DNA of 64,000 bases, taken from Tianweitania sp. UT-5YL-CI-8 (GTDB taxonomy: Bacteria; Pseudomonadota; Alphaproteobacteria; Rhizobiales; Rhizobiaceae). Below the pieces are notes generated by a model that saw only the letters and a program-made list of their open reading frames with translations, had not been told where the DNA came from and did not search any database. Below are positions 8,918-19,200 of the stretch, piece by piece; within the stretch, counting starts at the first letter, position 1, and each line of letters begins with the position of its first letter. The position numbers were made by a program, and so were the translations under genes. The DNA is taken from the NCBI RefSeq assembly GCF_030010215.1, contig NZ_JASCRR010000011.1, positions 62,001 through 126,000 of the forward strand. The letters are read 5' to 3'.

Positions 8918-9742
8918 TCAATGCGCGACGCCGAGATAGGCGTCGATAACCTGCTGGTTGGACTTCACGGCATCAGGGGGACCGTCGGCAATCTTTTTGC
9001 CGTAGTCCAGAACGACGACGCGATCCGAAAGGTCCATGACGACACCCATGTCGTGCTCGATCAGCGCGATGGTGGTGCCGCGCTGGCGGTTCACCTCGAT
9101 GATGAAGCGGCTCATGTCCTCCTTCTCCTCAAGGTTCATGCCCGCCATCGGCTCGTCCAGCAGAAGCAGCGAAGGCTCCATCGCCAAAGCACGTCCAAGC
9201 TCGACCCGCTTCTGCAGCCCGTAAGGCAGCTTGCCCACCGGCGTGCGGCGGATGTGCTGGATCTCGAGGAAGTCGATGATTTCCTCGACCACGCGGCGAT
9301 GCGCGATTTCCTCCCGCAGCGCCGGGCCATGCCATAGCATCTGCCAGAACAGGTTGCGCTTCATCAGCACCGAGCGGCCGGCCATGATGTTGTCTAGCGT
9401 CGACATGCCCTTGAACAGCGCGACGTTCTGGAAGGTGCGGGCGATGCCTTGGCGCACGGCATGGTGCGGCTTCATTGCCCGGCGTTGCTTGCCGCGAAAG
9501 GTGATGGTGCCTTCCTGCGGCGTGTAGAAGCCGTTGATGACGTTGAGCATCGAGGTCTTGCCGGCGCCGTTGGGACCGATGATGGCGCGGATTTCGCCCT
9601 TGCGGACGTCGAAGGAGATGTCGGTGATGGCCTTCACCCCGCCAAAGCGCAGCGAGACGTTGCGCACGTCCATCAAAAGCTCGCCCGGTGCGATGCCGTC
9701 GTCGGGGGCCACGGCTGCGACCGCGTCGCTATGCGCGTTCAT
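8918..9742 (-). CDS. Branched-chain amino acid-type ABC transporter ATP-binding protein (LivG family)
   Basis: Second ATPase of the importer, 274 residues. Walker A GPNGAGKTS is followed by MLNVINGFYTPQEGTITF. The GIARTFQNVALFKGMS segment is the LivG Q-loop region, then LPYGLQKRVELGRALA (the signature, a variant of LSGGQ), Walker B LLLLDEPMAGMN and the His switch ALIEHDMGVVMDLSD. The ATG at 9742 overlaps the stop of the acyl-CoA ligase gene (ATGA), indicating translational coupling. That overlap is the strongest evidence that ligase and transporter act on the same substrate. Confidence 0.93.
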   Translation of the reverse strand: MNAHSDAVAAVAPDDGIAPGELLMDVRNVSLRFGGVKAITDISFDVRKGEIRAIIGPNGAGKTSMLNVINGFYTPQEGTITFRGKQRRAMKPHHAVRQGIARTFQNVALFKGMSTLDNIMAGRSVLMKRNLFWQMLWHGPALREEIAHRRVVEEIIDFLEIQHIRRTPVGKLPYGLQKRVELGRALAMEPSLLLLDEPMAGMNLEEKEDMSRFIIEVNRQRGTTIALIEHDMGVVMDLSDRVVVLDYGKKIADGPPDAVKSNQQVIDAYLGVAH

Positions 9743-11724
9743 TCCGCGGCCTCCTTGAAACCTGCGGCCGGCGCGGGCTCGTAAGTCTTCACGTCCATGA
9801 TCCTGACGGTGGCACGAACGCTGCCCTTGCGGCCGTCCTCATAGGTCATCTCGGTCTCGACATATTTTTCCGGCGAACCGTCATACAGCGCCTCGATCAG
9901 CGTCTCGTAACGCTCGGCGACGAACGAACGGCGCACCTTCATGGTGCGCGTCAGCTCGCCATCGTCCGCGTCGAGCTCCTTGTGCAGGATAAGGAAGCGC
10001 TTGATCTGCGCGCCCGCCATCATCGGCTCGCGGGAAAGCCGACGATTGGTCTCGTCGACATGGCCGGCGACGATCTTGTAGACGTCGGGGTGGCCGGCGA
10101 GTTCCTGGTAGGAGGCATAGGCGATGTTGTTGCGCTCGGCCCAGTTTCCCACTGCCTGAAGGTCGATGTTGAGGAAGACGCCGACGAAACCGCGACCATC
10201 GCCATAGGCGACCGCTTCCTTGATGTTGGGGAAGAATTTCAGCGTGTTCTCAATGTATTTCGGGGCAAACAGCGCGCCCGACACAAGCTTGCCGACATCC
10301 TTGGCGCGGTCGATGATACGGAGCTGTCCGTCGCTTTCGAAGAAGCCGGCATCGCCCGTCTTGACATAGCCGTCTTCGGTCAAAGCCTCGGCCGTCTTTT
10401 CCGGCTGGCCGTAATAACCGGCGAACTGGCCGGGCGAGCGGAACTGAACCTCGCCGGCATCCGAAATGCGGATGTCGGTGTTAGGCGCCGCGGGGCCGAC
10501 AGTATCGGCGCGCACCGCCCCGTCCTTCTGGCAGGTGACATAGAGAAACGCTTCGGTCTGGCCGTAAAGTTGCTTGAGGTTGATGCCGAGCGAGCGAAAG
10601 AAGGAGAACAGGTCCTGGCCGATCGCTTCGCCCGCGGTATAGGCGACGCGGATGCCCGACAGGCCGAGCACGTTCTTGAGCGGGCCGTAAAGAAAGAATT
10701 CGCCTAGGCGATAGGAAATCCGCCCGCCAAGCGGCACCGGCCTGCCCTCCAGAAGCGCCTCGCCGTGCTTCTTCGCCACGCCGATGAAGTGGGAAAACAG
10801 CTTGCGCTTGAACCAGCCGGCGTCCTCCATGCGGATGGTGACGCTGGTCAAAAGGCTCTCGAACACACGCGGCGGCGCGAAGTAGAAGGTGGGCGCTATC
10901 TCGCGCAAATCCTGCGCCACGGTGTCGGCGCTTTCGGGGCAGTTCATGCAGAAGCCCGAGACATAGCCCTGCGCATAATTGAGATAGTGGTCGCCGACCC
11001 AGGCGAGCGGCAGATAGGCGAGCACGCTGTCCTTGTCGGTGAGACGGTCAAAAGCGACGGTGTCGCTCGCGGCTGCCACCGCGCTCGCCGCCTTGAGCAT
11101 GACGCCTTTGGAGCGGCCGGTGGTGCCGGAGGTGTAAAGCATGCCGGAGATGTCGTCGCCGCTGGCATCGCGGATGCCCTGCTCCCAGCGCCGGCCGCGC
11201 GCGGCATCGGCGGCGAGCAGCGCCCTGCCCCTGGCCTGGACATCGGCGAAATCGTGCAGGCGGGAGCGGTCGTAATCCTGCAACCCGCGCGGCTCGTCAT
11301 AGATCAGCGCGCGAAGGTCGGGGCATTGCTCGGCGAAGCTGGCGATCTTGTCGACCTGTTCCTGATCCTGAACGACGGCGAGATGCACGCCGGCATCGGC
11401 CATCACATAGGCCATCTCCTCGGCCACCGCATCGGCATAGACCGGCACGGGAATCGCGCCCAGCGATTGCGCGGCGGCGAATGTCCAGTACATGCGCGGG
11501 CGATTCGCGCCGACCACCGCGATGCGGTCGCCATGGCCCAGCCCCATGCCTTGCAGCCCGAGCGCCAGGGCGCGGACTTCATCGAACTGTTCGGCCCAGC
11601 TCCAGCTCTGCCAGATGCCGTAATCCTTGTGGCGCATGGCAGGGCGGTCGGCGAAACGCTGCGCGTTGAGAAGCAGGTATTTCGGAAACGTGTCCAGCTG
11701 GCCGGCGGATGCCGCAACGCTCAT
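9739..11724 (-). CDS. AMP-forming acyl-CoA synthetase (long-chain fatty acid/aryl acid ligase family)
   Basis: Predicted to adenylate a carboxylic acid and transfer it to CoA, 661 residues. The AMP-binding P-loop LYTSGTTGRSKGVML is at about 196-210. The A5 motif YGQTEA and the later KTGDAGFFESDGQLRIIDRAKDV (ATP and hinge motifs A7-A8) are intact. The length fits the FadD15/long-chain acyl-CoA synthetase branch, which often sits in Liv-type operons in Bradyrhizobium-like bacteria. A GGGAGGAAC site precedes ATG 11724. The substrate cannot be read from sequence. The likely scheme is import by the ABC system followed by CoA trapping. Confidence 0.88.
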   Translation of the reverse strand: MSVAASAGQLDTFPKYLLLNAQRFADRPAMRHKDYGIWQSWSWAEQFDEVRALALGLQGMGLGHGDRIAVVGANRPRMYWTFAAAQSLGAIPVPVYADAVAEEMAYVMADAGVHLAVVQDQEQVDKIASFAEQCPDLRALIYDEPRGLQDYDRSRLHDFADVQARGRALLAADAARGRRWEQGIRDASGDDISGMLYTSGTTGRSKGVMLKAASAVAAASDTVAFDRLTDKDSVLAYLPLAWVGDHYLNYAQGYVSGFCMNCPESADTVAQDLREIAPTFYFAPPRVFESLLTSVTIRMEDAGWFKRKLFSHFIGVAKKHGEALLEGRPVPLGGRISYRLGEFFLYGPLKNVLGLSGIRVAYTAGEAIGQDLFSFFRSLGINLKQLYGQTEAFLYVTCQKDGAVRADTVGPAAPNTDIRISDAGEVQFRSPGQFAGYYGQPEKTAEALTEDGYVKTGDAGFFESDGQLRIIDRAKDVGKLVSGALFAPKYIENTLKFFPNIKEAVAYGDGRGFVGVFLNIDLQAVGNWAERNNIAYASYQELAGHPDVYKIVAGHVDETNRRLSREPMMAGAQIKRFLILHKELDADDGELTRTMKVRRSFVAERYETLIEALYDGSPEKYVETEMTYEDGRKGSVRATVRIMDVKTYEPAPAAGFKEAAE

Positions 11725-11855
11725 GACCTTGTTCCTCCCGGTCCCGCCTTGTTCGCGGTGTTATGAGGCATTGTGTCATGATCCGAGCGAACGACAACCC
11801 CGCCCTTCGACCAAGAGCGGCAGGCATAGCGCTGATCGTTGCGGGCATCGTCCAC
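11721..11855 (-). other. Possible coupled leader ORF upstream of the acyl-CoA synthetase gene
   Basis: A GTG at 11855 with a GGGAGGAAC site opens a 44-codon frame (VDDARNDQRYACRSW...). It ends in TGA overlapping the ligase ATG (ATGA). The same GGGAGGAAC sequence precedes both starts. The peptide is hydrophilic and resembles nothing I recognise. It could be a coupling leader or chance; composition alone does not decide. Confidence 0.25.
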
Positions 11856-12036
11856 TGCGTTCCTCCCGGAATGGCGATCCATCGAGATGCCGAACCCTCC
11901 TCGATTCCAACATCTGTATGCGAGGCTAGCCGCTAATCGCTGAAGCAATCAACGGGGCGCTTGACAGACAGCGCGGCAGATAGTCTTTTAAATGCGCGGT
12001 CCCCGCGCTCCACCCTGAAATCCGAGAGAAGCCGGC
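11856..12036. other. Intergenic region upstream of the ABC/ligase operon
   Basis: About 180 bases between the Crp/Fnr stop and the possible leader ORF. A small GCGCGG/CCGCGC hairpin at 11994-12008 lies just after the Crp/Fnr gene and may help termination, but lacks a good T-run. A perfect TTGACA at 11961 faces the plus strand, where no gene follows. No convincing minus-strand promoter was identified by eye. Confidence 0.4.
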
Positions 12037-12729
12037 TCAGTCCAGCCTGCGGTTCTGCGCGCCATAGGCGCCGAGCGCGTCGGCGTCGAGAATCTGGATG
12101 CGGCCGTGCTCGACCCGCAGCAGCCCCTCCTGCTCCAGTTCCTGCAGGCCGCGGTTGGCGATCTGGCGTGACACGCCTGCCAGAAGCGCAAGCTCCTCCT
12201 GCGTGATCTCGATCAGCGCCTTCACATGCGGGTTCAACACCGGGTTGCACAGCCAGGAGAGGTTGCGCGCAACCTTGGCCTTTGGATCGAGGATGCGCTC
12301 ATATTCGGTCGAGGCGATGAACTGGGCGAGCCGCTCGTTGAGCTGGCGCACCAGGAACCGGTTGAAGCCGATGCTGTTTTCAGCAAGCCAGTGGAACGTC
12401 GCGCGATTCATCATCAGGATGCGCGTCTCACGCACCGCCACCAGATCGTATTTGCGCGGTTCATCCTTGAGCACGGACCCCTCGCCGAACCAACCGCCGG
12501 CGCCGATGCCCGAGAAGGTGATCGCCTTGCCGTCGCGGGTGATCGAGCTCATCTTGACAAGGCCGGTCACCACACCGGTCCAATAATCGAGACGGTCGCC
12601 GCGATGGCAGAGATAATTGCCCTTGGCGAAGAGCTTTTCGGAAATACCGCGGCTGGCTCTTTCGAGTTCGCCGGCGGTGAGATCTCCGGCCCAGACAACA
12701 TTTCTGACAAGTTCGGATTTGCTGGTCAT
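12037..12729 (-). CDS. Crp/Fnr family transcriptional regulator
   Basis: 230 residues. The N-terminal half is a cyclic-nucleotide-binding-type beta barrel (KGNYLCHRGDRLDYWTGVVTGLVKM; GAGGWFGEGSVL). The C-terminal half is a winged helix with recognition helix region ITQEELALLAGVSRQIANRGL. There is no N-terminal cysteine cluster as in Fnr, and the cAMP-contacting RxS pattern is not obvious (GWFGEGSVL; DEPRKYD), so the ligand is unknown. The ATG at 12729 is preceded by CGGGAGCC. It sits between the ABC/ligase operon and a FeeM-like acyltransferase gene, all on the minus strand. It may regulate one of these, but that is only positional. Confidence 0.88.
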   Translation of the reverse strand: MTSKSELVRNVVWAGDLTAGELERASRGISEKLFAKGNYLCHRGDRLDYWTGVVTGLVKMSSITRDGKAITFSGIGAGGWFGEGSVLKDEPRKYDLVAVRETRILMMNRATFHWLAENSIGFNRFLVRQLNERLAQFIASTEYERILDPKAKVARNLSWLCNPVLNPHVKALIEITQEELALLAGVSRQIANRGLQELEQEGLLRVEHGRIQILDADALGAYGAQNRRLD

Positions 12730-12814
12730 TGGCTCCCGATTCGACGGCTCTGATCGTCGCCAAAAACAGTTTACGGTGCCCGCAAGCCGCACCGCAACCG
12801 CGTCGTGCGATAAC

Positions 12815-13606
12815 TCAGGCAGCGTCGCGAATGTATTTGGCAGAGGGAAGTACTGTCAGCGGCGCGTTTTCGCCGACCGAAGGCGCATCGAACAGCAGCC
12901 GCTGTTCGAGAACGCTGGACCGGAAGAACGGAAAGCGCTGAAGCGACCGCGCGCGGATGGCGTTCACGTCGGCACGGAGCAAAATAACCTGATAGTTGAG
13001 GCCGGGATAATCGCGCAACTCGCCGATCTGCTCGGACTGGTAGATGCGGCGATAGAAGCCGGCATGTTCGGGCCTGATGGTCGACAGGCAGAACGGCGCT
13101 TTGAAATGGAAGCAGGCCATGCCGGCAAGCCGCAGCGTGACGTAAGGAATCTGCGGATAGACGCGCGACCATTCCGGGTCGGCGGCGAAACGGCTCGGAT
13201 CGATAAAACTTGTGCCCTTCGCCAATTGTGGGCGAAGCAGGTCGCCATAGACGGTGGTTGATGGCGAATCCATCACCTCGCGGTTGGCATGATGGATGCG
13301 AAGCGTGCTGACCAGCGTGCCGTCAACATAGATACCGAACTTGTAGCAATTCGGGCTCTCGTCCAGCGCGTCGTGCACGATGCTGTTCTCGTTATGCGGC
13401 ACCATGTCGACGAGACGATAGGATTTATAGCGAAGCCGGTAGATGTCCTCGAGGTCCTCGCCCTTGTCGCAGCGGCGGTATTCGACGCGGTCCAGCAGGG
13501 ACGAAACATTGCGCGCAAAACTCGAGACTTCGGACGCATCCGCCTGATCCGCGCCAGCCGTCTGGCCCGGTCCCGAAAGATGCGCCATCAAAACAAACCC
13601 CGTCAT
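12815..13606 (-). CDS. FeeM-like N-acyl amino acid synthase / autoinducer-synthase-fold acyltransferase
   Basis: 263 residues resembling the FeeM/PEP-CTERM-associated acyltransferase group, a GNAT-like fold related to LuxI synthases. Seen in sequence: VEYRRCDKGEDLEDIYRLRYKSY (the LuxI/FeeM-type N-terminal RxxxY block), IYVDGTLVSTLRIHHA (a core beta hairpin with SxxRxH), and late GLNYQVILLRADVNAIRA. Members make N-acyl amino acids from acyl-ACP and an amino acid; the product here is unknown. Start choice is uncertain: ATG 13606 has no good site, while ATG 13588 lies after GACGGGG. It is 85 bases upstream of the Crp/Fnr gene on the same strand. Confidence 0.65.
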   Translation of the reverse strand: MTGFVLMAHLSGPGQTAGADQADASEVSSFARNVSSLLDRVEYRRCDKGEDLEDIYRLRYKSYRLVDMVPHNENSIVHDALDESPNCYKFGIYVDGTLVSTLRIHHANREVMDSPSTTVYGDLLRPQLAKGTSFIDPSRFAADPEWSRVYPQIPYVTLRLAGMACFHFKAPFCLSTIRPEHAGFYRRIYQSEQIGELRDYPGLNYQVILLRADVNAIRARSLQRFPFFRSSVLEQRLLFDAPSVGENAPLTVLPSAKYIRDAA

Positions 13607-13774
13607 TCAACAATGCCGGATTAGAGTACGACGCGCGCTTATATGTAAAGCTTAAATTGGTCCATATTCCGTTTACCAAACGTTAAGGTTAACGGACGTT
13701 TTCGCGGCGCACCGTTCATCGCCTGTCGTTCATCGGGCATCAGGATGTTTACCCCATCTGCGGCCGAACTATGC

Positions 13775-16084
13775 CTAGGCGGAGACTTTATGGCGAAAGC
13801 CATGGACCTCACTGGCGAACGGCCATGTGGTCGCCGACATGGTCTCGATCCCCAGGGGCGAAAGGGCGGCGCCGAACAAAAAGCCCTGGACCAGATCGGG
13901 CTTTACGTGCTTGGCGAGAACCTTGAGCTGTTCAAAGGTCTCGACGCCCTCGACCGTGACGGTGAGCCCGAGAGGCCTGGACAGGGCCACGATGCCCTTG
14001 AGCAGATGCAGCGCGCGCTCGTTGCGCGCGATGTCCAGCAGGAAGCTACGGTCGATCTTGATCTTGTCGAGCGGCAGCTTGTTGAGATAGCTGAGGCTGG
14101 AATAGCCGGTGCCGAAGTCGTCCAGGGCGATGTTGACGCCCAGGGCGCGAATACCTTCGATATAGCCGCGGGCGTCGTATTTATCGTCGAGCAGGACGGT
14201 CTCTGTGACCTCGATTTCCAGCCGGTCGGCAGGCAGGCCCGATATTTCAAGGGCATTCCTGACCTTGTCGACGATGTCGCCCGAGCGAAAATCATTGGCT
14301 GAGAGATTGACCGAAACGCCGAGCGGATCGGGCCATTTGCAGCATTCGCGACAGGAGACCTCGAGCACGAAGGTGCTGATATCGGAGATGATGCCGATCT
14401 CTTCGGCAAGCGGGATGAAAACCGCAGGCGATATCGAGCCGAGTTGGGGGTGGTCCCACCGGCACAGCGCTTCGCAGCTGACGATTCGCATGGAGGCCAT
14501 CGATACGATGGGCTGGAACACCACGCGCAGCGACTTGGTCTCTACCGCATGGCGCAAGTCGAGCTTCATCGCCTGGCGCTTGCGGAAGGCTTCGTCCATG
14601 ACGGTTTCGAACAGCCGCCAGCCGTTCTTGCCCATCTCCTTGGCTTTGTGCAGCGCCAGGTCGGCCTTGACGATCATGCCATCGACGTCGTTCTCGCCCA
14701 CAGGCCCAAGAACCGCACCTCCGCTGACCTGGATGCGCAGCGAATGGCCGGCGACATCGACCACGCCATGCAGATCGGAAAACGTGTTGTCGAGAAGATA
14801 TGAAAACTGGTCGGCATCGGCGATGCTGTCGACATAGATCATGAACTCGTCGCCGCCGAAGCGGCAGACGACGATGTCCTGCTTTTCCAACGCCTGGATG
14901 CGTTCTCCCACCGCATAGATCAGCCCGTCGCCGACTGGATGGCCGAGCGTGTCGTTCACGCTCTTGAAATCGTCCATGTCGATGACGGCGATGCCGCAGA
15001 GGCGGTCGCGGTCGCTAGCCGCCATCCGCTCGCTCACCAGTTCATGGAAATAGGCCCGGTTGGGCAAGCCGGTCAGGCTGTCGTAACGGGCCATGAAGCG
15101 GATCTTTTCTTCCGCTTTGACGCGCTGGGTCACATCCTCGAAGGTGATGACACCGAGTTCCTGGCTGCCTTCGCGGGCGGAAAATTCGTAATGCTGACCG
15201 TTGGCGAGGCTGACCAGGACCTTGCGGCTCTTGCCTTCGCGCAAGGCGCGCGTCAATTGCGCCTCGATGTAGCGGCAGTCGCGCATCGACAGCATGCCGC
15301 CGGCAACGCCGCGCAGCAGCATGCCGCGGATCGAGCGTCCCATCAGCTTTTCGGGATCCGCAACCAGCATCAGCGCCGCGGCTTCGGCGTTGGCGACCAC
15401 CACGCGCCCATCAGGCCCCAGCATCACCAATCCGTGCGACATGGTGTTGAGCGCGCGGTTGAAGCGCTGGGCAATATCGCTCGCCTTCTTTTCTTCCGAG
15501 AGGGCCGAGAACAAAACGTCGCGGACAAGATCGGCGTAGCGCCTGATGGCGAACAGAAAAGGGACCGACAACAGCCCCAAAAGGACGTGGTAGATATCGC
15601 CGCGAAGGATGAAACCGAGCGAGATCGGCCAGGTCATTGTGGCGATAAAAATCATCACCATACGTGGCGAACCGTAGTTGCGACCGGCAATCGACGTGGC
15701 GGATGCCAGCGTGACGCAGACCGCGGCAATCTCGGCAAAGTTATCGTGAGCCCAGTAGATGCCGGCAAAACAGAAAAGTCCGAGCATCAGTCCATGCATC
15801 GACGCGTAAAGAATGTAGTCGTTCTCGCGACCCCGCGCTTCGTCGATGTCGCGGGGCGGTGGCGCATAGCGGTATTTGCGGATGTTGCGCATGCGCAGGA
15901 AAGCGACCAGCAGAAACAAGCCGGCGATCCACAGATAGGTGTCGTCGCTGGTTTTCCAGTACACGAGCAGGACGAGGAATATCTGGGCCGAAAAGCCAAT
16001 GATGAGCGTAAGCCCGTCGCGGAAAAGCGTTCCCACAAACGGTATATAGACGTCTCTCGCCAGTTCGCTCTTTCTTTTATGCAC
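13775..16084 (-). CDS. Membrane GGDEF-EAL cyclic-di-GMP enzyme with PAS domain
   Basis: 769 residues. Residues 1-190 contain about five membrane segments of an uncharacterised sensor region. Residues ~205-320 look like a PAS domain (FNRALNTMSHGLVMLGPDGRVVVAN). GGDEF is intact at 410-414. The EAL domain runs from about 515: EAL at 538-540, VNLSANDF, EVTETVLLDD, DDFGTGYSSL, KIDRSFL, VEGVET (711-716) and QGFLFG, so the phosphodiesterase metal and catalytic residues all seem present. The protein may therefore both make and degrade c-di-GMP. The gene is monocistronic, divergent from nothing obvious, and followed by a 168-base gap. Confidence 0.93.
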   Translation of the reverse strand: MHKRKSELARDVYIPFVGTLFRDGLTLIIGFSAQIFLVLLVYWKTSDDTYLWIAGLFLLVAFLRMRNIRKYRYAPPPRDIDEARGRENDYILYASMHGLMLGLFCFAGIYWAHDNFAEIAAVCVTLASATSIAGRNYGSPRMVMIFIATMTWPISLGFILRGDIYHVLLGLLSVPFLFAIRRYADLVRDVLFSALSEEKKASDIAQRFNRALNTMSHGLVMLGPDGRVVVANAEAAALMLVADPEKLMGRSIRGMLLRGVAGGMLSMRDCRYIEAQLTRALREGKSRKVLVSLANGQHYEFSAREGSQELGVITFEDVTQRVKAEEKIRFMARYDSLTGLPNRAYFHELVSERMAASDRDRLCGIAVIDMDDFKSVNDTLGHPVGDGLIYAVGERIQALEKQDIVVCRFGGDEFMIYVDSIADADQFSYLLDNTFSDLHGVVDVAGHSLRIQVSGGAVLGPVGENDVDGMIVKADLALHKAKEMGKNGWRLFETVMDEAFRKRQAMKLDLRHAVETKSLRVVFQPIVSMASMRIVSCEALCRWDHPQLGSISPAVFIPLAEEIGIISDISTFVLEVSCRECCKWPDPLGVSVNLSANDFRSGDIVDKVRNALEISGLPADRLEIEVTETVLLDDKYDARGYIEGIRALGVNIALDDFGTGYSSLSYLNKLPLDKIKIDRSFLLDIARNERALHLLKGIVALSRPLGLTVTVEGVETFEQLKVLAKHVKPDLVQGFLFGAALSPLGIETMSATTWPFASEVHGFRHKVSA

Positions 16085-16201
16085 GCTTGGGCCCGTCCAG
16101 GGAGACAGAGCATTGCCATGATCGGCTTAAGAAAGACTTAGAGCGGCGTTGCCGGCTTGTCAAAACAATCGTCGAATCGTTGCTTGGCCAAACATCCGAC
16201 G

Positions 16202-19200
16202 TTACTCAGCGGCAGCCAGAGCGGACGGTTTTGCATCGTGAAAGCGAGCGAGAAGCCGTTCGCGCTCCTGATCCGCGGCCTCGGAATTGCGGTGTTTGAC
16301 GTGGCCATAGCCGCGGATCAGTTGGGGAAGCGATGCGAGTGCGGCGGCGGTCTCGATTCGGTCGGGCGTCAGTGCGCCGGCGATCAAATCCAGGTCGGCC
16401 TCGTATCGCCTGAGCAGCTTCCGCTCCATCCTGCGCTCGGCCATGTAACCGAACGGATCGAGAGCCGTTCCGCGCAGGCCCTTGAGCGAGGCAAGCAGCC
16501 TGAACCCGGTCATCATGCCCGAACCGAAGCGCGACTTGCGCGGCTTGCCGTCGCTGTCCTTGCGTCCGAGGATCGGCGGCGCAAGATGAAATTCCAGCCG
16601 GTCATACCCTTCGAACTGCTCGGCCAAAGCACGCTTGAATGAACCGTCCGTGTAGAGCCGCGCAACCTCGTATTCATCCTTGACCGCCATCAGCTTGAAC
16701 AGGCCGCGCGCCGCAGCCTCCGCAACGACCGTCGAGCCCGGAGCGGCGCGTTCCTCGGCAGACCGCACGGCATCGACACGGTCGCGGTAACGGCGCGCAT
16801 AGGCTTCGTTCTGGTAGGCAGCGAGGAATTCGGCGCGCCGCTCGACGATCTCGTGCAGCGTGGCAGATAGGGCAGCGGTGGGAGCGGTCGGGCCGCTGCG
16901 CGCAACCAGCGCGCGCACCGTCTCCGGCTCATGCGCGGCGCGGCGGCCCCAGCGGAAGGCTAAAACGTTCATCGCCACCGCCTCGCCATTGAGTTCGATG
17001 GCTTTTTCGAGCGCTTCCGCACGCAGCGGCACCGCGCCGTACTGGAACGCAAAGCCGAGCATGAACATGTTGGCGCCCAGCGAGGTGCCGAACAGCGCGC
17101 TGGCCGTGCGCGTGGCATCGAAGAAATGCGCCTGCTCCTCGCCGGCGGCCTGGCGGATCGCCTTCTTCAGCCGTTCTGTGGGCAGCGAGAAATCGGCCGA
17201 GCGGGTGAAGTCGCCGGGCATGATTTCGGATGTGTTGGCGACGAAGACCGTATGCCCCTCGCGGACGGAGGCCAGCACCTTCTTGGCCCCGGAGACGACG
17301 AGGTCGCAGCCAAGAACGAGGTCGGCCTTGCCGGCGGAAACCCGAATGGCGTTGATGTCGTCGGAGCTTTGGGCGATGCGCACATGGGTGAAGACCGAGC
17401 CGCCCTTCTGGGCTAGGCCGGCCATATCGATCATGCCGCAGCCCTTGCCTTCCAGATGCGCCGCCATGCCGAGAATGGCGCCGACCGTGACCACGCCGGT
17501 GCCGCCGACGCCATTGATGACACCGGCCCAGCCTTCCGTGCCGAGCGCAAAGGGTTTTGGCGCGGGCACGCCGGCGAGCGGGTCGTCAGCGCCGGCCATG
17601 CCTTTGCCCTTGCGCAGCTTGCCGCCATGCACCGTCACGAAGGACGGGCAGAAGCCTTCGAGGCAGGAAAAGTCCTTGTTGCAGCTCGACTGGTCTATGC
17701 GGCGCTTGCGGCCGAACTCGGTCTCGGAGGGCTGGATCGACACGCAGTTCGACTTGACGCCGCAATCGCCGCAGCCTTCGCAGACGAGTTCGTTGATGAA
17801 CACGCGCTTGTCGGGGTCGGGCAAGGTGCCGCGCTTGCGGCGGCGGCGTTTTTCGGCCGCACAAGTCTGGTCGTAGAGCAGAACGGACACGCCCTTGACC
17901 TCGCGCAGCTCGCGCTGGACGACATCGAGATCCTCGCGCGGGCTGATGGTGACGCCGTCGGGGAAACGCGCGACGCCGGCATATTTTCCAGGCTCGTCGG
18001 TGACCACCGCGATGCGCTCGACGCCCTCGGCGCGCACCTGCTGGGCGATCATGTCGACCGTAAGCCCGCCCTCATGCGGCTGGCCGCCGGTCATCGCCAC
18101 CGCATCGTTGTAGAGGATCTTGTAGGTCATGTTGACCCTGGCAGAGAGCGCGAAACGCAGCGCCAGCACGCCGGAATGATTGTAGGTGCCGTCGCCGAGA
18201 TTCTGGAAGATGTGCTCGCGCTTGGAGAATGGCGCCTGGCCGATCCACTGCGCACCCTCCCCGCCCATGGCGGTGAAACCGATCGTGCCGCGATCCATCC
18301 ACAGCGCCATGAAATGGCAGCCGATGCCGCCGCCGGCGATGGAGCCTTCCGGCACCTTTGTCGACATGTTGTGAGGGCAGCCCGAGCAGAAGAAGGGCGT
18401 GCGGGTGGCGATGTCCGTGGTGTCGGCGAGCATCGCCTGATACTGCCTGAGCCGGCTGACGCGGGCGGAAATCTCCTCCGACGCGCCGATGACCGACAGC
18501 ACCCGCTCGCCTATGGCAATGGCGATATCGTTGGGGTCGAGCGCGCCCTTGGCCGGAAACAGCCATTCGCCGCGCTCGTTCTTCTTGCCGACCACCTTGG
18601 GCTGAATGGCTGTGCCGTAGAGCATCTCGCGAACCTGCGTCTCGATCAGCGAGCGCTTTTCCTCGACCACCACGATCATCTCAAGGCCCTGGGCGAACTC
18701 CCTGATGTGCTCGAAGTCGAGCGGCCAGGGACAGCCGACCTTGAACAGCCGAAGCCCGATCCGGTTGGCGTGCGCCTCGTCGATGCCGAGATCGTCCAGC
18801 GCCTGGCGCACGTCGAGAAAACTCTTGCCGACGGTGATGATGCCGATCTTCGCGCCTTGGCCGCCGGAATAGACGATCCTGTTCAGGCCGTTGACGCGAA
18901 TGAAGGCGGATGCCGCAGCGCGTTTGTATTCATGCAGGCGCGCTTCCTGGCCGAGCTGGTCGAGCTCGTGGCGGATGTTGAGCCCGCCGGGCGGCATGTC
19001 GAACTCGGGCAGAAGGATGTTCAGCCCGTTCAATGAGGCATCGACCGACGCTGTGGATTCGATGTTGTCCTTGACGCATTTGATCGCGGCCCATGTGCCG
19101 GCGAAGCGCGACAGGGCAAAGCCGTAAAGCCCGTAGTCGATGAGTTCCTGCACGCCGGCCGGGTTGAGGATCGGGATCATCGTGTCGACGAACAAAAACT

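Noticed and set aside
11961-11990. Plus-strand TTGACA promoter-like sequence
   Set aside because: No plus-strand gene follows; probably chance.
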